64,000 bases of DNA from PALSA-693 sp963780345 (GTDB taxonomy: Bacteria > Actinomycetota > Acidimicrobiia > Acidimicrobiales > Palsa-688). A program made the position numbers and the translations under genes. Each line of letters begins with the position of its first letter. The stretch's first letter is position 1. Shown here one piece after another: positions 1-8,483 of this stretch. The DNA lies in assembly GCA_963780345.1 (NCBI GenBank), contig CAWABU010000009.1:62001-126000 (forward strand). Reading direction: 5' to 3'. A model generated the notes under the pieces. The model saw nothing but the letters and a program-made list of their open reading frames with translations. It was not told the origin of the DNA and did no database searches.

Positions 1-65
1 TGGACTTCGCCCAACCGGGACAGGAACGCACTGAGGTCGGGAACGGGCTGATCTTCTCCGCTCAC
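1..65 (-). CDS. YbaB/EbfC-like nucleoid-associated protein, N-terminal fragment
   Basis: Only the first 21 codons are in the window; the gene runs off the left edge. A GTG start at 65 overlaps the dnaX stop in a GTGA junction, which indicates translational coupling. The readable peptide contains PDLSAFLSRLGEV, similar to the N-terminal DLSALLxxAxxxQ segment of YbaB/EbfC DNA-binding proteins. The dnaX-ybaB order is widely conserved, usually followed by recR. The call rests on position plus this short similarity, so it is tentative. Confidence 0.55.
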   Translation of the reverse strand, partial: MSGEDQPVPDLSAFLSRLGEV

Positions 66-2098
66 GGGGGAACCTCCTCGGCGCCGGGGAACGCTTCCAG
101 CAACCGCTGCTCGGGCGAGAGTACCGCCCCCGGAGCGTCTATGAGCTCGTCAAGGTCGATGCTATCGGCGTCGTCGGGAAGGACAGCGGGCGAGGGAGGC
201 ACACCTGCCACCCTGGCACCGCCGATTGCGCCCACAGCACCGACGGCCTGCCGGGCGGCGGCCACGGTCCCGCCGCTCACCGCGCCCGATGCGCCGGCGC
301 CGCCCTCGTCCAGAACGAGCCGAAGCGGTACCGGTCGACCGAAGTGAGCCGCCAGGGCTGCCTCTACCTCGGGTCGGATGGCCTCGGCCCGGGTCAGGAG
401 GCCTCGGTCCGGGAGGGCATAGACGGCGCCCGCGTCATCGACACCCACAAACCGGCCGGACGACAGGTACACCTTCACCCCGGGGCGGAGCCCGGCCAGG
501 ATCCGGTCGCCCCACGCGATCGTCAACTCCTCCCGGCTGGGTAAGGACCCCGGCGCGACTCCGGAGGCCGGCGGCGCTTCGGAGGTCGGTGTCGCCGTGG
601 GGGCCGGCGGGCCCGGCGCCTCCGGAGGCCGGGAACCTCGCGGCCGCCGATGGGCGCCGAGTGCCGATTGGCCGCCGGCGGGCGGCGCGGATGGGGGCTG
701 GCCGCCGGAGGGGGCCTGACCGGAGGGGGGCTGACCGGACGCGGCCCGGGAGGGCTGGGACCGGGAGGGCTGGGACCGGCCGGACGGAGCCTGGGAAGGC
801 TGGACGGAGGGGGACGGGCCCACGGCGGCGGTAACCGGCGGCGACCGACCGGGGGGGCCCGGATCGGTAGAAGCGGGCGGCGGAATCGAGCGGACGGCCT
901 GGACCGGAGCGCCGCCCGCCTCACCTCCGGCCCCTCCCTCGCCCCTTTCGCCGACCAATCGTTCCAGTCGCTCGATGCGGACCAGCAGGGCGGACCGGCT
1001 GTCGTCGGCGCCGACTGCTGCCAGTCGGACCAGAGCCACCTCCAGCGTGACTCGAGGATCGGGAGCGTCGCGCATGTCGATCAGGGCCTGTCCGATGACC
1101 TCCATGGCCCGGACCAGGGCGGCCGTACCGAGGCGGCGAGCCTGCGCCTCGACTGCGGCGGCGGCGTCATCGGCGAGCAATACCAGCGATCGAGACTGGG
1201 TGGCGAGGAATCCGTCGCGCAGTTGCTCGAGCAGGTCGGTCCCGAGCCGCCGCGGATCACGGCCGGCCGAAATCGCCTCCGCCACTTCCAGCAACACCCG
1301 ACCGGGATCGCGATCGGCGATGGCGTCGACGATGTCCGTGAGGATGGTCGCCTCGTCGTCGACGGTGCCGGCGGCCGCGACCTGATCGAGAGCGGAGATG
1401 GCATCCCGGGCCGAGCCGTGACCCCGGCGGACGACCAGGTCGATGGCTTCGGGGGGGACCCCGAGCGCAGCCCGATCGTTGATGCCACGAAGCAGGGAGC
1501 CCAGCACTTCGGCGCCCAGAAGGTGGAACTCGAAGTGCTGGGTGCGGCTGCGGATAGTCGGCAGCACCTTCTGAGGGTCGGTGGTAGCCAGCACGAAGAT
1601 GACGTGGCCCGGCGGATCCTCGAGGGTCTTGAGCAAGGCGCTGGCGGCCGCCGACGTCATCTGATGGACCTCGTCGATGATGTAGACCTTCCACTGACCG
1701 GGGGTGCCCAGCGCCACCCGGCCCAACAGGTCCCGCATCTCGTCGATACCCCGGTTGGTGGCGGAGTCGAGCTCCTGCACGTCGAGGGACGCGCCCTGCC
1801 GGATGGCGACACAGGAGGGACAGGTGCCGTCCGGCTCCCCGTCGTCGGGATGCTCGCAGTTGAGCGCCATGGCCAGAATGCGAGCGGTCGACGTCTTGCC
1901 CGTGCCCCGGGGCCCGCTGAACAGGTAGGCGTGGGCCACCTTGTGGTCCCGAACGGCATGGCGCAAGGCCCGGGTGATGTGCTCCTGGCCGAGCACGTCC
2001 GCAAAGCGTTGCGGACGGTAGCGGCGGTACAGAGCCTGGTAGGGCGCTTGAGTGGGGGAGGGCTCGTGGTTGGCAGATGCGGGGTCGTCAGCGGCCAC
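62..2098 (-). CDS. dnaX: DNA polymerase III subunit gamma/tau
   Basis: This is the clamp-loader ATPase of the replicative polymerase, a cytoplasmic 678-residue protein starting at GTG. The AAA+ core is clear: RYRPQRFADVLGQEH near residue 27, Walker A GPRGTGKT at 62-69, Walker B IIDEVH at about 140-145, and the sensor segment ATTDPQKV near 171. The zinc-binding loop shows only three cysteines (C81, C93, C96); the position where a fourth is usual reads Asp90. After about residue 390 the protein becomes a long Pro/Ala/Gly/Ser-rich linker, as in actinobacterial tau. The C-terminus is coupled to the YbaB-like gene. I see no programmed-frameshift slippery site for a separate gamma form. Confidence 0.97.
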   Translation of the reverse strand: MAADDPASANHEPSPTQAPYQALYRRYRPQRFADVLGQEHITRALRHAVRDHKVAHAYLFSGPRGTGKTSTARILAMALNCEHPDDGEPDGTCPSCVAIRQGASLDVQELDSATNRGIDEMRDLLGRVALGTPGQWKVYIIDEVHQMTSAAASALLKTLEDPPGHVIFVLATTDPQKVLPTIRSRTQHFEFHLLGAEVLGSLLRGINDRAALGVPPEAIDLVVRRGHGSARDAISALDQVAAAGTVDDEATILTDIVDAIADRDPGRVLLEVAEAISAGRDPRRLGTDLLEQLRDGFLATQSRSLVLLADDAAAAVEAQARRLGTAALVRAMEVIGQALIDMRDAPDPRVTLEVALVRLAAVGADDSRSALLVRIERLERLVGERGEGGAGGEAGGAPVQAVRSIPPPASTDPGPPGRSPPVTAAVGPSPSVQPSQAPSGRSQPSRSQPSRAASGQPPSGQAPSGGQPPSAPPAGGQSALGAHRRPRGSRPPEAPGPPAPTATPTSEAPPASGVAPGSLPSREELTIAWGDRILAGLRPGVKVYLSSGRFVGVDDAGAVYALPDRGLLTRAEAIRPEVEAALAAHFGRPVPLRLVLDEGGAGASGAVSGGTVAAARQAVGAVGAIGGARVAGVPPSPAVLPDDADSIDLDELIDAPGAVLSPEQRLLEAFPGAEEVPP

Positions 2099-2426
2099 GG
2101 ATACCCAGCCTATGGCAGGTCTGAGACGGGCAAATCAGGCCGGCGGGGCATGGGTGCCGGGCATCGCAGCGTTGACGCCGACAGATGAGGCCGGGCGTTC
2201 CACCGATCCCGGCCGGAGGCCACCGACGTTCGGGCCGGCCGCCCCACTCCGGAACCTGGCGCCCGGCGCGACGGTCAGGCTGATCTGCGGCACACGGAGC
2301 GATCCGCTGAGAGCTGCTGCCGTCAGGCCCTGACTCGGTTCACGGTGATCCGTTGCGCAGGACCCGACCGCCGCGCCCGGCGCCAGGTTGCTGCTCCGCA
2401 GGATACCCTAGAAGATCGACCCACCA

Positions 2427-2514
2427 GGAGGGGTGCGAGAGCGGCCGAATCGGCACGATTGGAAATCGTGTGTCCTTCACGGGACCGTGGGTTCAAATCC
2501 CACCCTCTCCGCCA
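2427..2514 (+). tRNA. tRNA-Ser(GGA)
   Basis: A class II cloverleaf can be folded. The acceptor GGAGGGG (2427-2433) pairs with CCTCTCC (2504-2510) with one G-U pair. The anticodon stem CACGA/TCGTG carries the loop TTGGAAA with anticodon GGA at 2461-2463. A long variable arm follows, then a T arm with GTTCAAAT. The discriminator is G2511 and the CCA end is encoded (2512-2514). It decodes UCC/UCU. Confidence 0.97.
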
Positions 2515-2857
2515 CAGCGAGTCCAGGCCAGAAGGACCCACCAGCTACGTGCTCTGACGCGAATTGGTCCCAAAACGAGGATTCTCACCGCTTCTCTGGC
2601 GCGCGGCACGGTTCAGCTGGGCCCAATTCGCGCCAGTAAAGCCCCCTGACCCCATGGGCACGATTCGCGACAGCAAAGATGGCCTGCGGATGCCCCTCCG
2701 GGGCGTCATGGAACCCAGTGGGGTCACCGGATCGGACTCCCGGGGCGTTGATGTCGCCCGGGCGAGGGGCCCAGAGCCCGCGGCCCGGTCGGCGGCGTAG
2801 ATGGCGGCAGGAAAGGGCGGGGGCCGCGAAGGAAGCGCCGGCACCCCGGCCGGTAGC
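2515..2857. other. Spacer without a recognisable gene
   Basis: About 340 bases between the tRNA and the MoxR gene. The only structure I see is a pair of 13-bp inverted arms, 2559-2571 and 2619-2631, matching at 12 of 13 positions and 47 bases apart. They could be a terminator-like or recombination structure. An alternative in-frame ATG for the MoxR gene lies at 2801. Confidence 0.5.
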
Positions 2858-3922
2858 ATGACCATGATGAAGCCTGCTTCACAGGGCGAGCGGGCGGGGG
2901 CAGCGCAGGGCCTCAGCCAGCTCCGGCTGGACGACAACGGGAACGGCGCCAACGGCCGTGGGCCGGCCGACGCCACTCCGCTCGACCTCGAAGGCACCAT
3001 CGCCCTCGGCCAGGCGCTGGTCGCCAATCTGGGCCGGGTGGTGCTGGGCGCCGGCGAGGCCCTCAAGGCCGCGGCCGCCGCCGCCCTGTCCGGTGGGCAC
3101 CTCTTGATCGAGGACGTCCCCGGTGTGGGGAAAACGGTGCTGGCCCGGGCTCTGGCCGCCTCGCTCGGCGCCGAGCTGTCACGGGTTCAGGGCCATCCCG
3201 ATCTGCTGCCCTCCGACGTCACCGGCGTGTCGGTGTTCTCGCCCGACACTGGAAGCTGGGACTTCCGCCCCGGTCCGGTCTTCGCCCACGTCGTGCTGGT
3301 CGACGAGCTCAATCGCACCCCACCGCGGACGCAATCGGCCCTCCTGGAGACGATGGAGGAACAGCAGGTCAGCGTGGACGGTCAGACCTGGCCGCTGCCT
3401 CGCCCCCACCTGGTCATCGCCACCCAGAACCCGCGATCGCAGCGCGGCACCTTTCCGCTGGTCGAGAGCCAACTGGATCGCTTCGCCATCGCGACGTCGA
3501 TCGGCTACCCGGACGCCGACCACGAAGCCCAGCTGGCCCGGCACCACGCCGGAAAGTTCGCTTTGGCCGAACTGACGCCGGTGTGCTCAACCCAGGTTTG
3601 GTGGCAGGCGCAGGCCGCCACCGAGTCCGTGCTCGTCAGTCCGGCGGTCGCCCAATACGCCGTCCAGCTGTGCCGGGCCACCCGGTCGGCCCCGGGTGTT
3701 CGGCTGGGGGCCAGCCCGCGGGCCGCCATCTGGCTGATCAGATCCGCCCAGGCCCACGCGGTCCTGGCGGCCAGGGGTTTCGTTGCTCCTGACGACGTGA
3801 AGGCGGTCGCGGTCGGCTGCCTGGCCCACCGCCTGGTCACCGATGACGGGGACGACACGTACAAGGCGGCTACTCACATCGTGGGCGACATTCTCGGGGC
3901 GACGGCCACACCGCGACCATGA
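2858..3922 (+). CDS. MoxR-family AAA+ ATPase
   Basis: A MoxR-type ATPase of about 354 residues, a chaperone-like family usually encoded beside DUF58 and transglutaminase proteins. Walker A GVGKT lies near residue 89, followed by VLVDELNRTPPRTQSALLE (Walker B and the typical NRxPPxxQxALLE signature), then ATQNPRSQRGTFPLVESQLD and the C-terminal lid. Two starts are possible: ATG 2858, chosen because the extra N-terminus from ATG 2801 is low-complexity, or ATG 2801. Neither has a strong ribosome-binding site. The stop overlaps the DUF58 start (ATGA). Confidence 0.93.
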   Translation: MTMMKPASQGERAGAAQGLSQLRLDDNGNGANGRGPADATPLDLEGTIALGQALVANLGRVVLGAGEALKAAAAAALSGGHLLIEDVPGVGKTVLARALAASLGAELSRVQGHPDLLPSDVTGVSVFSPDTGSWDFRPGPVFAHVVLVDELNRTPPRTQSALLETMEEQQVSVDGQTWPLPRPHLVIATQNPRSQRGTFPLVESQLDRFAIATSIGYPDADHEAQLARHHAGKFALAELTPVCSTQVWWQAQAATESVLVSPAVAQYAVQLCRATRSAPGVRLGASPRAAIWLIRSAQAHAVLAARGFVAPDDVKAVAVGCLAHRLVTDDGDDTYKAATHIVGDILGATATPRP

Positions 3923-4866
3923 GTCGCCGGATCCCGCTGGTCCGGCCGGCGCGTCCGTTGGCTCCGATCGGGATCACGGTGGCGATCCTCGGGGGCTGGT
4001 GGCTGGTCGCCCACAACAGCGGCGCCGGGTGGGTGCAAGCCCTCGGCGACGTGGCCTTCGGCACGCTCGTCATCGGCGTCGTCGGTCCGGCCGTCGTTCT
4101 GGCTCGGGCGCGGGTCCGGGTCGTCGACGCTCCGACCGACGCCACCGCCGGGCTGCCGGTGGAGGTGGCACTCTCGGCCTCGACCCGGCTCCGGATTCGG
4201 CCGGTCGAGCCGCCCGGCATGGAGAGCTTCGCCGGACCGGTCCGGAAGCAGCCATCAGCCCCGGATGCCGTGACTCTGGTGGCGCCGCGACGCGGGGCCT
4301 ACGACGCGGTGGTGGTCGACGTGGCGACGGCCGCACCGTTCGCCCTGCAGTGGTGGACCCGCCGCATGACCTTGTCCCTGCCGTCCCCGCTCTTTGTCGC
4401 GCCCCGGCGCGGCCAGCCGGCATCTACCGAGCCGGGCACCAACGATCGCACCGGTGATACCAGGGCGCGAGTGCCCGCCGATCTCGGCGAACCCAGGGGA
4501 GCCCGGCCGTACCGGCCCGGCGACGACCGCCGCCATGTCCATTGGCACGCCTACGCTCACACCGGCGAGCTCATGGTGCGAGAACGAGAGGCGCCTGCGT
4601 CCGAGCCGGTGACCCTGCAGGTCGTGCTCCCCGTCGACCCTGAGGAGGCCGAGCGGGTCGCCGAAAGGGCTCTCGGTACCGTCCTGTACCTGCTGGATCG
4701 CGGGGCGCCGGTGGTGCTCGGAACCGTCGAGGTCTCGGGCCCGGTCCGGGGTCCGGTCGAGGACCGTCGTATGGCGGGCCAGCGCCTGGCCCGAGCGGTG
4801 CCCACACCCGGCAACCCACGCCGCGACCCCTTTTCACCGGAGCCCGGCATTGAGGCGCCGAGGTGA
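3919..4866 (+). CDS. DUF58 domain membrane protein
   Basis: A 315-residue protein with two hydrophobic N-terminal segments (about residues 14-30 and 37-55) and the hallmark C-terminal DUF58 motif YRPGDDRRHVHWHAYAHTGE near residue 195. DUF58 proteins resemble a von Willebrand A-type fold and are nearly always encoded next to MoxR ATPases. Here the gene is coupled on both sides, by ATGA to the ATPase and GTGA to the transglutaminase. The exact role of this trio is unproven; envelope protein assembly or processing is the usual proposal. Confidence 0.92.
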   Translation: MSRRIPLVRPARPLAPIGITVAILGGWWLVAHNSGAGWVQALGDVAFGTLVIGVVGPAVVLARARVRVVDAPTDATAGLPVEVALSASTRLRIRPVEPPGMESFAGPVRKQPSAPDAVTLVAPRRGAYDAVVVDVATAAPFALQWWTRRMTLSLPSPLFVAPRRGQPASTEPGTNDRTGDTRARVPADLGEPRGARPYRPGDDRRHVHWHAYAHTGELMVREREAPASEPVTLQVVLPVDPEEAERVAERALGTVLYLLDRGAPVVLGTVEVSGPVRGPVEDRRMAGQRLARAVPTPGNPRRDPFSPEPGIEAPR

Positions 4867-6977
4867 AGCTGGTCGAAGGGGTCCGCCGCGCCAACCAGCC
4901 CGGCCTGCCCGAGGACTCCGTCCGCTTGCGTCTGGCCTGCACGGGGGCCGTACTCATTTCCATCGCCGCGTGTGCATCGCTCGGCGAGATGGCGAGGGCG
5001 ACCGAGTGGATCGCCCTGTTGCTCGTCTCCCTCGGTATGGCCTTCTCGTATGCGACCCGGGCTCGGCCGCCGCAATGGGTCAAGCTGGCCGTAGCCCTGG
5101 GCGCGGTCGGGTCGTTGGCCTGGTTCTTCCATGAGGTGAGCACCCGCCCCGTTACCGATATCACCACCGTCGAAAATCCGCTCACCGTTCTGTTCGTTTG
5201 CATCCTGGTGGTGCACTCCTTCCACGTGCCGGCCCGGAGGGATTTGCTCTTCTCCCTCGGAGCCTCGGCCGGCTTGATGGCCGTCGGTGCCGCCCAGGCC
5301 ATCGACCTCCACTACGGGATCTATGCCCTGACCTGGGTGGGCTTCGTGCTCTGGGCCCTGATCGAGTCCTGGACATCCGCCAGCCACGGCGGCCGGACGT
5401 CTCTACCCGGCGTGGGTACCGCCCTGCTCATGGTGACCTTGACCGCGACCGCGGTCTTCCTGGTCCTACCGGCGCCGATCGTGGCGGTTCACATCAACTT
5501 CCTGGACCGGACCGGCAGCGGCGGAGCCATCCCCGTCCCCGGGGCCCTCGCCGGCGACGGCAAGCAGCCCACCGAGCTCTCCCGGGCCGGAAGCCCGTCC
5601 GGTCCGACTCGTGTCGGCGGGTACCTCGGATTCGCCAACACCCTGGACACGGCCCTCCGGGGCAAACTCAGTCACCAGGTGGTGATGCGGGTACGGGCCC
5701 AGCGGCCGTCGTACTGGGTCGGAGAGACCTTCGACAACTGGGATGGCCAGAGCTGGTCAGCCTCCACCCGGCCCACGGGGAGGATCGCCAACAGCTCGCC
5801 GTTTGTCGTCCCGATGCTGCCCGGCACCAACGTGGTGGGGCCGACCGACCTCCAGACCTTCTACATCACCACTTCCACCGCGGATCTGATCTTCCACGCC
5901 GAGAGCGCCTCCGAGGTGTGGTTCCCCACCCCGTCACTGTTCTACTCCGCGGATGGCACCATCGTTTCACCCATCGGGCTCGGGCGCGGGGCCATCTACA
6001 CCGTGCAATCCGTGGTCTACAGCGGCACCCCGAATCAGCTGCGCCAGGACACGGGAGCAGCGGTCCCGGCCGACCAGCTGCAGCGCTACACCGAGCTGCC
6101 CCACCCCTACCCCGAGGCGCAGGCCCTCGCCTCATCGGTTACGGCCGGTGCGACCACGACCTACGACCGGGTGCAGGACTTGATCGGCTGGATCGGCGCC
6201 CATACCCACTATTCGACCGCTATCCCGCCGCTGCCGAAGGGCGCCGACACCGTCAACGAGTTCCTCTTCGGCAACCGGACGGGCTATTGCGAGCAAATCT
6301 CCACCGCACTCGCGGTCATGCTGCGCACGCTCGGCATCCCGGCGCGCGAGGTGGTGGGTTATGTGCCCGGTCCCTATAACCCGGTGACCGACCTGTACAC
6401 CGTCGAGGCCGACGACGCCCACGCCTGGGTCCAGGTCTGGATTCCGGGCTATGGCTGGCAGAGCTTCGACCCGACCGCATCGGTCCCGCTCACCAATCCC
6501 GCACCGGGCGCCACGGCCCTGCACGACGTGGGGCGGGCTCTGGCCGGGATCCCGCTGTGGCCGGCCGCGCTGGTACTGGTGGCGGCCGGACTGGCAGCAG
6601 TCGTGGTCCGACGGCACCGCCGGCGCCCGGCCACGTGGGCTGAACAAATCGCCCATACCGTGGAGCGCGCCGGTCGCAGGGCCGGCCGGCCCCGGCGGCC
6701 GAACGAGACGTTCATCGAGTACGCAGGCGCCCTGGACGACCTCAGGGCGGACGGTTCGGACACGTGCCGGCGGCTGGCGGCCGACGTGGAGGCCAGCGCC
6801 TACGGCGGGTGGGAGCCTCCACCCGAGATCCGGCGGCTGATGGCGGTCTCGGCCCGCGGGATACGGGTCCCCCGCCGGCGAAGGTCCGGGTTGAGCCCAC
6901 CCGCAGAAGGCGGGGCGGCACCCGCAGAAGGCCGGGCCGCGAGCGAGTCCGGGGCGTCCACGTCGCTGCCCGTTTAG
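4863..6977 (+). CDS. Membrane-anchored transglutaminase-like protein (DUF3488/TgpA type)
   Basis: A 704-residue protein starting at GTG, overlapping the DUF58 stop. The N-terminal ~210 residues hold several hydrophobic segments (DUF3488-like), followed by an extracytoplasmic domain with a transglutaminase-like triad: Cys476 in GYCEQ, His520 in DAHAWVQV and Asp536 in SFDPT. A further membrane segment lies near residues 560-585, then a cytoplasmic DUF4129-like tail. This matches the TgpA architecture. With MoxR and DUF58 it forms a three-gene coupled operon, presumably acting on cell-surface proteins. The C-terminus is rich in Ala, Gly and Pro. Confidence 0.93.
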   Translation: MKLVEGVRRANQPGLPEDSVRLRLACTGAVLISIAACASLGEMARATEWIALLLVSLGMAFSYATRARPPQWVKLAVALGAVGSLAWFFHEVSTRPVTDITTVENPLTVLFVCILVVHSFHVPARRDLLFSLGASAGLMAVGAAQAIDLHYGIYALTWVGFVLWALIESWTSASHGGRTSLPGVGTALLMVTLTATAVFLVLPAPIVAVHINFLDRTGSGGAIPVPGALAGDGKQPTELSRAGSPSGPTRVGGYLGFANTLDTALRGKLSHQVVMRVRAQRPSYWVGETFDNWDGQSWSASTRPTGRIANSSPFVVPMLPGTNVVGPTDLQTFYITTSTADLIFHAESASEVWFPTPSLFYSADGTIVSPIGLGRGAIYTVQSVVYSGTPNQLRQDTGAAVPADQLQRYTELPHPYPEAQALASSVTAGATTTYDRVQDLIGWIGAHTHYSTAIPPLPKGADTVNEFLFGNRTGYCEQISTALAVMLRTLGIPAREVVGYVPGPYNPVTDLYTVEADDAHAWVQVWIPGYGWQSFDPTASVPLTNPAPGATALHDVGRALAGIPLWPAALVLVAAGLAAVVVRRHRRRPATWAEQIAHTVERAGRRAGRPRRPNETFIEYAGALDDLRADGSDTCRRLAADVEASAYGGWEPPPEIRRLMAVSARGIRVPRRRRSGLSPPAEGGAAPAEGRAASESGASTSLPV

Positions 6978-6983
6978 GCTCGG

Positions 6984-7463
6984 GTGGATCGCGCTACCGT
7001 GCCGCCCGTGGACGACCGCGAGCTGATGCGACGGGCTCTGGACCAGGCCCGGCGGGCCGGTGATGCCGGCGAGGTGCCGGTTGGTGCGGTCGTGGTGGTC
7101 GATGGCCGAGTGGTCGCCCTCGCGGGCAACCAGCGTGAAGCGGCCGGCGACCCTACGGCCCACGCCGAGATCATCGCCCTGCGCCACGCTGCGGCCGAGA
7201 GCGGCGGGTGGCGACTGAATGGTGCGACCCTCTATGTGACCCTCGAACCGTGCCCCATGTGCGCCGGCGCGGCGGTGGCGGCCCGGATCGGCCGGCTGGT
7301 ATTCGGAGCCCCGGACCCCAAGGCCGGCGCGTGCGGTTCGCTCTACAACCTCTGCGCGGACCCGCGCCTCAACCATGAGGTGGTCGTCGAACCGGGGGTC
7401 CTCCAGGAGGAGTGTGCCGACCTCATGCGGGCGTGGTTCGCGGCGCATCGAGGCCAGGAGTAG
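6984..7463 (+). CDS. tadA: tRNA-specific adenosine deaminase (A34 to I34)
   Basis: A 159-residue cytidine/deoxycytidylate deaminase-fold enzyme that converts A34 to inosine in tRNA-Arg(ACG). Zinc and catalytic residues are visible: His60-Ala-Glu62, and Cys90-Pro-Met-Cys93 in EPCPMCAGA. The sequence VPVGAVVVVDG near residue 31 is the usual family start region. Translation may begin at the GTG at 6984 or at the GTG at 7008, which leaves a more typical N-terminus. Its stop codon lies inside a 19-bp tandem duplication. Confidence 0.95.
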   Translation: MDRATVPPVDDRELMRRALDQARRAGDAGEVPVGAVVVVDGRVVALAGNQREAAGDPTAHAEIIALRHAAAESGGWRLNGATLYVTLEPCPMCAGAAVAARIGRLVFGAPDPKAGACGSLYNLCADPRLNHEVVVEPGVLQEECADLMRAWFAAHRGQE

Positions 7464-7489
7464 GAGAAAAGGCCAGGAGTAGGAGAAAA
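7452..7489 (+). repeat. Perfect 19-bp tandem duplication at the tadA 3' end
   Basis: Two identical 19-base units, 7452-7470 and 7471-7489, begin GGCCAGGAG and end GAGAAAA. The first contains the tadA stop codon (7461-7463). The duplication multiplies purine-rich, Shine-Dalgarno-like stretches just upstream of the ATG at 7501. It looks like a recent slippage duplication. Confidence 0.95.
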
Positions 7490-7500
7490 GAGGAGCCGGG

Positions 7501-8424
7501 ATGCAGGTCTGCCTGATGATCGAGGGCCAGGAGGGGGTGGCCTGGAGCGAGTGGTCCGCCCTGGCTCGGGCGGTGGAATCAGCGGGCCTCCACGGACTCT
7601 TCCGATCGGATCACTACACGTCCTTCCACGGCGAGCCGGGCGCGGCCCTGGACGCGTGGGCCACCATCAACGCGCTGGCGGCGACGACCGATCGGATCAG
7701 GTTGGGGACGCTGGTATCCGCCGCCGCCTTCCGCCATCCGAGTGAACTGGCCCGCGTCGCCGTCACCGCCGATCACATCTCCGGGGGCCGCATCGATGTG
7801 GGAGTCGGCGCCGGTTGGTTCGAACGGGAGCACCGGCAGAACGGTTTTCCCTTCCCCGACGTCGCGACACGATTCGATCTTCTGACCGAGTACGTCGAAA
7901 TTCTGGTCCGGAGCTGGGCCGGCGAGCCGTTCGACTTCGAGGGCCAGCATTTCGTGCTGCGGGGCCAGGACGCCCGACCGGGACCGGTGCAGGTCCCGCA
8001 CCCGCCGTTGATTATCGGCGGGGCGGGCCGGCCGCGCTCGCTGGCCCTGGCCGCCCGCTTCGCCGGGGAGTACAACAGCGCCTTCCTCGGCCTCGACGAG
8101 TGCCGGGACCTCCGGGCCCGCCTCGATGCGGTGTGCCAACGAGCCGATCGCGATCCCACCACGCTGCCGATATCGCTCATGACGTTGATTGCCCTGGGAG
8201 AAAACCGCGACGCGGCCGAGGAGCGCTTCTCCCGCATGCTGGCCCGGTTCCGCGCCCCGCGGGAACGCGCTCAGGTCGGCACCATCGACGAGGTGGCGGC
8301 GGTCCTGGGCCGGTTCGAGGCCGCGGGCGTCACCCGGATCTACGTGCAACATCCCGACCGGACGGATTTCGCCTCGGTCGAGTTGCTGGGCGACCTGGCG
8401 CGTCGTCTGGCCACCCAGCCCTAG
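7501..8424 (+). CDS. LLM-class (F420- or flavin-dependent) oxidoreductase
   Basis: A 307-residue luciferase-like monooxygenase-family TIM barrel. Typical segments are the N-terminal SDHYTSF region, RIRLGTLVSAAAFRHP (strand 3 with the non-prolyl cis-peptide region), GGRIDVGVGAGWFEREH, and PHPPLIIGGAGRPRSL. In actinobacteria such proteins usually use F420, but the sequence alone does not settle F420 versus FMN. The start ATG follows the duplicated purine-rich sequence. The TPP-enzyme gene follows after 59 bases on the same strand, so they may be co-transcribed. Substrate unknown. Confidence 0.9.
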   Translation: MQVCLMIEGQEGVAWSEWSALARAVESAGLHGLFRSDHYTSFHGEPGAALDAWATINALAATTDRIRLGTLVSAAAFRHPSELARVAVTADHISGGRIDVGVGAGWFEREHRQNGFPFPDVATRFDLLTEYVEILVRSWAGEPFDFEGQHFVLRGQDARPGPVQVPHPPLIIGGAGRPRSLALAARFAGEYNSAFLGLDECRDLRARLDAVCQRADRDPTTLPISLMTLIALGENRDAAEERFSRMLARFRAPRERAQVGTIDEVAAVLGRFEAAGVTRIYVQHPDRTDFASVELLGDLARRLATQP

Positions 8425-8483
8425 TCTGGCGGTCGGCGTCGTCGCGACCAGGCGACGGACCGCACGGAGAATGGAGCCCGTCG

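Noticed and set aside
650..2188. 512-codon plus-strand frame opposite dnaX
   Set aside because: No recognisable domains, and it lies over the complete dnaX gene.
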